This document shows, one piece after another, positions 57,955 through 64,000 of a stretch of DNA of 64,000 bases. Position 1 is the first letter of the stretch. Each line of letters opens with the position of its first letter. Below the pieces are notes generated by a model. That model ran no database searches and had not been told where the DNA came from. It saw nothing but the letters and a program-made list of their open reading frames with translations. Source of the stretch: Bacillota bacterium (GTDB lineage: Bacteria; Bacillota; Clostridia; Oscillospirales; Ruminococcaceae); NCBI GenBank assembly GCA_029572815.1, contig JAKPUQ010000004.1, forward strand, positions 83,361 to 147,360. Direction: 5' to 3'. A program made the position numbers and the translations under genes.

Positions 57955-58041
57955 GGGCGCAGTGCACTGATGTAACAGTCACCGCGCCCTGTTATTATAT
58001 TATTCGCCACAGCCTCTTCAAGTGATTAACGTCTGCGATAG

Positions 58042-58097
58042 GTATCAGAAAAGCCATAGTATCCCGGATTTTTATCGGGACACTATGGCTTTGATAC
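58042..58097 (-). terminator. Long terminator after the GH13 gene
   Basis: GTATC plus AAAGCCATAGT plus TCCCG pair with CGGGA, ACTATGGCTTT and GATAC; a near-continuous stem of over 20 pairs. Confidence 0.85.
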
Positions 58098-58101
58098 TAT
58101 A

Positions 58102-59688
58102 TCAGTCCAGCTTTGTGAAGCGTCTTACCTCACCTGATTTGCCAACGAACATTGCCTTTGGTCTTGCCCAGACCTCGCCGTCCTTGAGGGACTTGTAAAC
58201 CACAAGCTCCTCCATGGTCTCGCTGTGTCTTGCAACTGCGATGACCTCGTACTCATTGCCCTTGAAATGGCGGTACTTAGCGCCCACAACTATTTCCGTG
58301 TCCTTGTCCTCAACGGGCTCCTCGTCCTCAGGCTCGGTGTTGACGATATCGTCAGCAACGATTATCATAGCCGAGTAGGGTCTCATGCGGACATAGGCGT
58401 TGTCGTTCTCCACCTGAAGGGGAGAAGCTGTGAATACGTCCACAAGTCTTGAGAGGTGGGTGCCGAAGTTAAGGTCAAAGTCATAGTCTGCAAGGTTGAG
58501 AGCAACGTAAACGGTCTGCTCGCCGAGGACCTTCTTGAACAGCAGCTGCTGATTGGTTATCATGATACGCTCATAGCTGCCTGTTCTGAGGGCAGGGTAA
58601 GCGCGGTATATCCGTCCAAGCTTTACGATGTGCTTATAGAGGGATAAGTTCTCACGCTCCATATCCTGAAGGTGGAGGCAGGGGCGGAGATTATCGTCGG
58701 AGTTGTTCTCCTTTCTGCCCTCGATGCCGTATTCGCTTCCGTAGTAGATAGAGGGGATACCTGGCATGGTGTACATGAGAGTGTATACCAGAGGCAGATG
58801 TGCATGGTTGTGGAGGGTGCTTGCCAGACGGTTCACATCGTGGTTGTCCACGAAGTTGTAAAGGTCGATATTGCGGTAGATTCCGCCGTTAGCGCCCGAC
58901 TGTCTGTTGATGGAGTAGTCTATCTCGAAGTAGTTCTTGTCGTTGTGAGATGACCACAGTCCCTTGTAGCACTCATAGTTTGTAACGCTGTCCAGCATTT
59001 CCGGGTTAGCCCAGCGGTTGTAGTCGCCGTGGATTATCTCGCCCATTAGCCAGAAATCGGGCTTCTTGCCCTTGCAGAAGCTTCTTATGCGCTTGAAGAA
59101 ATCGAAGTCAATACAGTCAGCAGCATCGAAGCGTATACCGTCAATATCGAATGATTCTATCCAGTAGTTCACAGCGTCCAGCAGGTGGTCGCAGACTCCG
59201 GGATTGCGGAGATTGAGCTTAACCAGATTGTAGTGACCGTTCCAGCCCTCATACCAGAAGGGGTCGCCGCAGGGGCTGGGGCCGCCGAAATTGAGGTTCT
59301 GGAACCAGTCGCAGTACTCGGAGCCTTGCCCCTTTTCCTGTATATCAACGAACTGAGGAAATTTTCTTCCGACGTGGTTGAAAACTCCGTCAAGGATAAT
59401 GCGTATGCCGTTTTCGTGAAGTCTGTCACAAATGAAGCGGAAGGAGTTATTGTCACCGAGTCTGCGGTCTATCTTCTTGTAGTCTATGGTGTCATAGCCA
59501 TGCTCAACGGACTCAAAAACGGGACCGAAGTAAACAGCGTCCACGTTCATTTCCTTGAGGTGAGGGATCCAGTCCAGGACCTTGTCGAGACGGTAGGTAA
59601 CATCCTCACTTCCGTCATTGAATTTAGGTGCCCCGCAGAATCCCAGCGGATAGATGTGATAGATTATCGCGTTATCGTACCAATTCAT
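58102..59688 (-). CDS. GH13 alpha-amylase-family enzyme fused to DUF1653
   Basis: 528 aa, no signal peptide. The GH13 barrel has YHIYPLGFCG, DGVFNHVG, nucleophile Asp188 in DGIRFDAAD, acid/base Glu217 in LMGEIIHGD and Asp284 in FVDNHDVNR. After an acidic Glu/Asp linker (~450) the last ~64 residues form a DUF1653 domain (YRHFKGNEYEV, ARHSETMEELVVY, VWARPKAMF). Probably acts on glycogen, maltodextrin or a glucosyl derivative in the cytoplasm; the exact GH13 subfamily is not clear. ATG 59688 lies ~10 nt after GGAG. It begins 20 nt after the HD gene stop, in the same operon. Confidence 0.88.
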   Translation of the reverse strand: MNWYDNAIIYHIYPLGFCGAPKFNDGSEDVTYRLDKVLDWIPHLKEMNVDAVYFGPVFESVEHGYDTIDYKKIDRRLGDNNSFRFICDRLHENGIRIILDGVFNHVGRKFPQFVDIQEKGQGSEYCDWFQNLNFGGPSPCGDPFWYEGWNGHYNLVKLNLRNPGVCDHLLDAVNYWIESFDIDGIRFDAADCIDFDFFKRIRSFCKGKKPDFWLMGEIIHGDYNRWANPEMLDSVTNYECYKGLWSSHNDKNYFEIDYSINRQSGANGGIYRNIDLYNFVDNHDVNRLASTLHNHAHLPLVYTLMYTMPGIPSIYYGSEYGIEGRKENNSDDNLRPCLHLQDMERENLSLYKHIVKLGRIYRAYPALRTGSYERIMITNQQLLFKKVLGEQTVYVALNLADYDFDLNFGTHLSRLVDVFTASPLQVENDNAYVRMRPYSAMIIVADDIVNTEPEDEEPVEDKDTEIVVGAKYRHFKGNEYEVIAVARHSETMEELVVYKSLKDGEVWARPKAMFVGKSGEVRRFTKLD

Positions 59689-59708
59689 AAATAACACACT
59701 CCTTATTT

Positions 59709-60312
59709 TTATTTGTTTGAGCCTTCAAGGAAGTATGACGCCTCCATATCAGCCACGTTCAGTGCCAACGCCAGCGGATACATTTCGAGCGCCTTTCCGA
59801 TGGTACCTCTTTCCTCGGTACCGCCATATGAAAAGCCCATGTGGTAGCGTATTGCGAATGCTTCCTCGCGGGTCAGTCGGTTCTCACCGTAGAAATAACC
59901 CGAGAGTATGTATACGGACTTCTCCCCATGTCCGTAAGGAAGCGTATCATTGATAGCGTAGAAGGGGACCTTCTCCCACTGACCCGTTTCATCGTTCTTC
60001 TTGTTGCGCATCTCAACGGTGTAGAAATTCACCTTGCAGATGTCATGGAGAAGAGCGACCAGAGCGATGGTCTCCTCGGAATAGTCCATACCGTAGAGCT
60101 CCTTGGTGCGGGGGGCGTGAAAGGTAATCCTTCAGGCAGTGGTACACATTCAGGCTGTGCTGAACGAGACCTCCCTCGTAGGAGCCGTGAAATCTTGTGC
60201 TGCTGGGAGCGGTGAAGAAATCGCTTCTCTCGAGAAACTCCAGAAGCTTGTCTGCACCCTCGCGTTTGATGTTTTCTTTGTAAATTGATATGAATTCTTC
60301 TTTTGCCGTCAT
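59709..60312 (-). CDS. HD-domain phosphohydrolase (frameshifted)
   Basis: About 200 aa when repaired. EGGLVQHSLNVYHCL gives the first His and LLHDICKVNFY the HD pair of the HD superfamily; AIRYHMGFS carries a further His. Such proteins cut nucleotides or phosphodiesters. The frame breaks at six G (60110-60115, plus strand); removing one joins SRP to RTKELYGMDYSEETIAL without a gap. ATG 60312 follows AAGGAG. It is the first gene of the operon with GH13. Substrate unknown. Confidence 0.8.
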
Positions 60313-60341
60313 AATGGTACTCCTTAAAATACAATATAATT

Positions 60342-60370
60342 ATTATACCACAAATTGTAATTAAATTCAA
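60342..60370 (-). promoter_or_regulatory. Sigma-A promoter of the HD-GH13 operon
   Basis: Minus strand TTGAAT, 17-nt spacer, TATAAT. Confidence 0.83.
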
Positions 60371-60492
60371 TAGGCGTATATGATTTTTTTATGGATTTTA
60401 ACTATAATTGGCAGTACAACTTTTCCGGCGGAAAAAAAGTAGGTGCAGGCACTTGAAATTTCTTCTGAAATATGGCATAATTAAAACATGAT

Positions 60493-60580
60493 CCTTTAGC
60501 CGTCAGCCATTGGCATTGCAAGGTTTTTTTATCCGAATGTTTAAGCGGCGAAGCCGCTGCCAAGGGCTGAGGGCTAAAGG
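60493..60580. repeat. 88-nt palindromic element B upstream of guaA
   Basis: The left arm 60493-60514 pairs with the right arm 60559-60580 at 20 of 22 positions. Just inside the right arm lies a perfect AGCGGC-GAA-GCCGCT hairpin (60544-60558). The plan matches element A at 42.6 kb though the arm sequences differ. It lies in the region before guaA and would form a long hairpin in a leader transcript. Confidence 0.7.
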
Positions 60581-60638
60581 CTGACAGCTTTATAAATACG
60601 GCGTCCGCAGCCGAAAAGCGGAAGTTAAGGAGGGACTT

Positions 60639-62192
60639 ATGTCTAACCAGCTTTGTATAGTCCTCGATTTCGGCGGTCAGTACAATCAGCTCATTGCAAG
60701 AAGAGTCAGAGAGTGCGGAGTATACTGCGAGATCAAGAGATTTGACACGCCCATAAGCGAGATAAAGGCGATGAACCCGACCGCTATCATTTTCACAGGC
60801 GGACCCAACAGCGTTTACGATCCCAGCTCGCCCCATATCTCGGAGGAGATATTCAGCATCGGCGTACCGATACTCGGTATCTGCTATGGATGTCAGCTCA
60901 TGGCGTACACTCTCGGCGGCAAGGTAGAGAGCTGCGAGAAAAGCGAATACGGAAAGATCGAGATCTCTCAGAACAGCGGAAGCCTTATATTCGAGGGCGT
61001 TCCCGAAAAGAGCGTAGTATGGATGAGCCACACCGATTTCGTAAGCCAGCTTCCCGATGGCTTCAGCGTAACGGCAAAGTCTGCGGACTGTCCCTGTGCC
61101 GCATTTGAAGCACCCGAGAGAAAGCTCTATGCAGTGCAGTTCCACCCCGAGGTTACACACAGCGAATACGGCAAGCAGATCCTCCATAATTTCTTATATA
61201 ACGTGTGCGGCTGCACAGGCGACTGGGTAATGGATGATTTCATCGAGAACACAGTTGCGAAGCTCCGCGAGCAGATAGGCGACAAGAAGGTAATACTGGG
61301 ACTTTCAGGCGGAGTTGACTCCTCAGTCGCAGCAGGACTTCTCAGCCGTGCAGTGGGCAAGCAGCTCACCTGTGTATTCGTGGATCAGGGACTCATGCGC
61401 AAGGACGAGGGAGACTTCGTCGAGGAGACCTTTACAAAGCTTTTTGATATGAACTTTGTCCGCGTAAACTGCAAGGACCAGTTCCTCAAGGCGCTCAAGG
61501 GCGTCAGCGACCCCGAGCAGAAGCGTAAGATAATCGGCACAGAGTTCTATAACGTATTCTGGGACAAGATAAGAGAGCGGGGCACAGACGGCTTCTTCGC
61601 ACAGGGAACCATCTACCCCGACCGTATCGAGTCAGGCAGAGGCAACCAGGCAGGTCACGGCAGCACAGCTGTCATCAAGACCCACCATAACATGGTAAAG
61701 ATGCCCGAGGACATCAAGTTTGCAGGAACCATCGAGCCTCTGGGAGACCTGTTCAAGGACGAGGTAAGACAGGTAGGCGAGAAGCTTGGCATACCCCACG
61801 ATCTTGTATGGAGACAGCCCTTCCCGGGACCGGGTCTCGGAGTTCGTATCATCGGCGAGATAACAGAGGAGAAGATAAAGATACTTCAGGAAGCAGACGC
61901 AGTATTTCGTGACGAGATACGCAAGAGCGGCATTGAGTCGGAGCTCAAGCAGTTCTTTGCAGTTCTGCCCGACGTGCGTACAGTAGGCGTAATGGGCGAC
62001 CACCGTACATACGACCACCTTATCGCTATACGCGCAGTTACCACCGATGACTTCATGACAGCGGACTGGGCGCGTATCCCCTATGATGTGCTTGCGAGAG
62101 TATCCAACCGTCTCTGCAACGAGGTAGAGCACGTCAACAGAGTAGTGTATGATATAACCTCCAAGCCTCCGGGAACTGTGGAGTGGGAATAA
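60639..62192 (+). CDS. guaA: GMP synthase (glutamine-hydrolysing)
   Basis: 517 aa, amidates XMP to GMP in purine synthesis. The glutaminase domain has Cys82 in LGICYGCQL with His169 and Glu171 in QFHPEVTH; the ATP pyrophosphatase domain has [12 protein letters not shown] near 222-233; the C-terminal dimer domain ends [17 protein letters not shown]...[16 protein letters not shown] precedes ATG 60639. Length and motifs are standard. Its 3' end is a known integration site of mobile elements in many bacteria. Confidence 0.98.
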   Translation: MSNQLCIVLDFGGQYNQLIARRVRECGVYCEIKRFDTPISEIKAMNPTAIIFTGGPNSVYDPSSPHISEEIFSIGVPILGICYGCQLMAYTLGGKVESCEKSEYGKIEISQNSGSLIFEGVPEKSVVWMSHTDFVSQLPDGFSVTAKSADCPCAAFEAPERKLYAVQFHPEVTHSEYGKQILHNFLYNVCGCTGDWVMDDFIENTVAKLREQIGDKKVILGLSGGVDSSVAAGLLSRAVGKQLTCVFVDQGLMRKDEGDFVEETFTKLFDMNFVRVNCKDQFLKALKGVSDPEQKRKIIGTEFYNVFWDKIRERGTDGFFAQGTIYPDRIESGRGNQAGHGSTAVIKTHHNMVKMPEDIKFAGTIEPLGDLFKDEVRQVGEKLGIPHDLVWRQPFPGPGLGVRIIGEITEEKIKILQEADAVFRDEIRKSGIESELKQFFAVLPDVRTVGVMGDHRTYDHLIAIRAVTTDDFMTADWARIPYDVLARVSNRLCNEVEHVNRVVYDITSKPPGTVEWE

Positions 62193-62227
62193 TAAACGCC
62201 CCGAAAAATAGGGCTTAAATACGCCAA

Positions 62228-62287
62228 AACCGTTATCAAACCGTTATCATGGCAACGATTTGGCAACAATTCTCTATTATCGGCAAC
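62228..62287 (+). repeat. 11-bp direct repeats downstream of guaA
   Basis: AACCGTTATCA occurs twice head to tail (62228-62238, 62239-62249), followed by GGCAACGATTT (62251-62261) and GGCAACAATTC (62262-62272) and a third GGCAAC at 62282. The 11-bp period and location after guaA resemble recombinase arm-type sites or an integration scar. Confidence 0.55.
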
Positions 62288-62314
62288 AGTTATAAATATT
62301 CTGTCTGAAAAGAT

Positions 62315-62356
62315 AAGAGCTATCTGATTCATTTGCGAATCGGATAGCTCTTTTTG
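62315..62356. terminator. Terminator downstream of guaA
   Basis: AAGAGCTATC(T)GATTC and GAATC(G)GATAGCTCTT with a 6-nt loop, followed by T5 and then a T-rich stretch. Confidence 0.9.
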
Positions 62357-62450
62357 TTTTATTCAGATTTGTTGTCTTTCAATGCTCTGCGCTCAGCTTC
62401 ATTCCGCTCCGCCTCCGACCTCGGATACCTGTATCTCCATCGGTCGTGTT

Positions 62451-63752
62451 TTATCTATTCATATACTGTATATCCATATCCACATCACCAATAATACCTG
62501 GGATATGGCCGTAGGCGCTTGCCTGCCAGATAGCGTAGTTTCCCTCGTAGTCGGTCTCGTCGACGAAGTGAGCCAGCCATACGGGGTGAGAGGCCTTTGT
62601 GCGTTCGCTCCAGAAGTTATTGAGGAAGTTCTTGCTGCTGTAGAGCATAGCGGAGTAGCCGCACTTTTCCATTTCGTCGGCGAAGGCCGCGTATATGTCA
62701 TTGAGGTCCCTGATGCTCATGCCGTATTTCTGGAAGTTTCCGAACTCCTCCCAGTCGAAGGCAACGGGGAAGTCCAGCTGCTGACCGTTCAGGTTATCAG
62801 CTATCCAGCGGGCGTGTTCGCGGACGTCCTCCTCGGAGTTATCGGTGGTATAGAAGTAAACTCCCACATCGAGACCAGCGGCGGTGGCGTTCTCGATATT
62901 CTGGCGGAAGTAGTCGTCCATGGTGATCTGGCTGTAGTAATAGCCGATACGGATAATGACGAAGCTGCACCCTGCGTCGCGGACCGCGTTGTAGTCCACA
63001 TTGGTCTGCCATGCGGAGACATCGATACCGAAGCGGACGCCGTCCTGATCGTATCTTTCGATAAAGCTGCTGTAATCCACTCTCGGGTTATTGTCAACGG
63101 GAGCAGGCACCTGTTCCACAACAGATATAGTCAGGTCCCAGGAAACGGAATTGCCCGAGCTGTCCGTGGCGGTGGCAGTAAGAGGATAATCGCCCACAGC
63201 GTTGGGGTCAACGTCTCCCTCATAGGTGAGAGAAGGAGTCTTATCAAAGTTATCCGCAAATCCCACATAGTCATTCAGGTCAAAGGGAGTCCCCACCTTA
63301 TGATTGGGAGTCCACCCTGCGTTGAGCACGATGGGAGCAGTAGTGTCCAGTACACTGTACTGAAGCTTCTGCTTGAACTCATTTCCCTTGTAGATATAAG
63401 GTATCTCCACCTCGAAAACACCTGTATCTGAGGTGTTGAGCATTACCTCACCGTCCTTGAGGTCAACGTTTTTCTCGGTGATGAAGTCCTTGAGCTTTAT
63501 CTCCTCATAGACCTCTACGGAGTCCTTTCCTTCAAGCACCAGATCCTTGGGCGGCTCGGGCTTGGCGGCAGTAGTTGTTGTGGTAACAGCCGTAGTTTTT
63601 ACGGCAGATGAAGATGTTCTGACAGTTGATGTAACAGCGGCTGTGGTATTGACCTCCACGGAAACGCTTGCTGTATTGCTTACCTTTTTGCTGCCGCAGC
63701 CTCCAAGAAGGCAGAGTGCGGCGAAAACGGGTATAATATATTTTGATCTCAT
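62451..63752 (-). CDS. GH25 muramidase-type lipoprotein with Ig-like domains
   Basis: 433 aa. Lipobox LLGGC with Cys19, a Thr/Ser linker (~30-65), two Ig/cadherin-like domains (~70-215; TYEGDVDPNAVGDYPLTATATDSSGNS) and a GH25 domain (~225-433) with RFGIDVSAWQTNVDY, VIIRIGYY, the catalytic FDWEEF and AIWQASAYG. GH25 enzymes cut peptidoglycan between MurNAc and GlcNAc. It would be tethered outside the membrane for wall remodelling. Confidence 0.9.
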   Translation of the reverse strand: MRSKYIIPVFAALCLLGGCGSKKVSNTASVSVEVNTTAAVTSTVRTSSSAVKTTAVTTTTTAAKPEPPKDLVLEGKDSVEVYEEIKLKDFITEKNVDLKDGEVMLNTSDTGVFEVEIPYIYKGNEFKQKLQYSVLDTTAPIVLNAGWTPNHKVGTPFDLNDYVGFADNFDKTPSLTYEGDVDPNAVGDYPLTATATDSSGNSVSWDLTISVVEQVPAPVDNNPRVDYSSFIERYDQDGVRFGIDVSAWQTNVDYNAVRDAGCSFVIIRIGYYYSQITMDDYFRQNIENATAAGLDVGVYFYTTDNSEEDVREHARWIADNLNGQQLDFPVAFDWEEFGNFQKYGMSIRDLNDIYAAFADEMEKCGYSAMLYSSKNFLNNFWSERTKASHPVWLAHFVDETDYEGNYAIWQASAYGHIPGIIGDVDMDIQYMNR

Positions 63753-63798
63753 GTTGTTCCTTTCGGCAGATGTATTTTATCGTGTAAATATATAATCA

Positions 63799-63827
63799 AT
63801 TATATCATAAGCGGAGCCGATTGTAAA
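63799..63827 (-). promoter_or_regulatory. Sigma-A promoter of the GH25 gene
   Basis: Minus strand TTTACA, 17-nt spacer, TATAAT. Confidence 0.83.
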
Positions 63828-63887
63828 GAAAAACTATATCATGTGCAGAAAAGAATGGGCTTAGTGTAAAATAAAAGTAGGCAAAGA

Positions 63888-63915
63888 AAAAGAGCAGCTG
63901 AAAAAACAGTTGCTC
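63888..63915. repeat. Inverted repeat near right edge
   Basis: AGAGCAGCTG and CAGTTGCTCTT pair around an A-rich loop. It lies between GH25 and the edge gene and could be a terminator or an element end; no T run. Confidence 0.5.
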
Positions 63916-63976
63916 TTAGGGTCACAAAATGCTAAAATGAAGTTGGCACACAACAAAGAAAGCGAGTGACCTTAAA

Positions 63977-64000
63977 ATGAGTATAGCATATAAAATCGAA
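63977..64000 (+). CDS. Start of an unidentified gene (partial)
   Basis: Eight codons, MSIAYKIE, run off the right edge. Only a weak purine-rich site precedes ATG 63977. Too short to identify. The inverted repeat and repetitive-looking sequence before it would fit a transposase gene, but this is a guess. Confidence 0.3.

Noticed and set aside
60402..61187. 261-codon minus-strand frame over the start of guaA
   Set aside because: It overlaps the conserved glutaminase domain and has no ribosome site or recognisable domain.

Overview
The window reads as a chromosomal segment of an anaerobic, plant-fibre-degrading Firmicute of the Ruminococcus group (R. flavefaciens / R. albus / R. champanellensis type). 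The evidence is six secreted proteins ending in dockerin modules behind Thr-rich linkers, a set of pectin, galactan and mannan enzymes, Gram-positive AGGAGG ribosome sites, a run of textbook sigma-A promoters (almost all with a 17-nt spacer), and a dcw-type division cluster. No rRNA, convincing tRNA, prophage or CRISPR array is present. Species cannot be fixed from the sequence alone.

Layout. 1-6.7 kb: end of the cell-wall/division cluster (murG end, an alpha/beta hydrolase, murA, ftsQ/divIB, ftsZ) and a large DivIVA-like coiled-coil protein behind a structured leader. 6.8-13.3 kb: housekeeping (sigma factor, zinc-ribbon protein, a TrmK-Nif3 fusion, rlmA, rqcH, a 3-methyladenine glycosylase, an AraC regulator). 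13.7-16.8 kb: a three-gene set of VTC-fold polyphosphate polymerase, DUF4956 membrane protein and a secreted beta-helix lipoprotein. 16.9-17.2 kb: a strong candidate small RNA with its own promoter. 17.3-21.7 kb: a ribbon-helix-helix-like protein, clpB, HU and a histone-H1-like Lys/Ala/Pro protein. 21.8-30.5 kb: dockerin proteins (an unknown repeat protein, PL1-PL9 pectate lyase, GH26 mannanase). 30.6-42.5 kb: thioesterase, cardiolipin synthase, acetyltransferase, a periplasmic-binding-protein-like GGDEF sensor, a GH3 lipoprotein, a GH43 dockerin enzyme, a lipoprotein-radA operon and a C39-like peptidase. 42.8-55.5 kb: GH2 galactosidase (dockerin), a small alarmone synthetase, a leucine-rich surface protein, a MerR regulator, methyltransferases, a nitroreductase and PL11 rhamnogalacturonan lyase (dockerin). 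55.6-64 kb: a DUF2798 membrane protein behind a switch-like leader, an acetyltransferase, a ZIP transporter with an operator, an HD protein-GH13/DUF1653 operon, guaA, a GH25 lipoprotein and the first codons of a further gene.

How the parts fit. PL1-PL9, PL11, GH43 and GH2 together would attack homogalacturonan, the rhamnogalacturonan-I backbone and its galactan side chains, and GH26 would attack mannan. The dockerins would anchor them in a cellulosome whose scaffoldin is not in this window. The GH13 enzyme lacks a signal peptide and probably acts on glucans inside the cell.

Sequence quality matters here. Six genes (murA, the PL1-PL9 gene, the GGDEF sensor, the GH43 gene, a methyltransferase at 50.2 kb and the HD gene) carry one-base frame changes, most in G/C runs. 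Adding or removing one base restores full-length family sequence each time. I read these mostly as base-calling errors rather than decay, and I annotate those genes at full extent. The PL1-PL9 gene also has an in-frame TGA.

Most interesting for follow-up: the small RNA at 16964-17101, the alternative-pairing leader at 55658-55768, the VTC/DUF4956/beta-helix trio, the four-fold repeat dockerin protein, the TrmK-Nif3 and GH13-DUF1653 fusions, and two palindromic elements of matching architecture at 42.6 and 60.5 kb.
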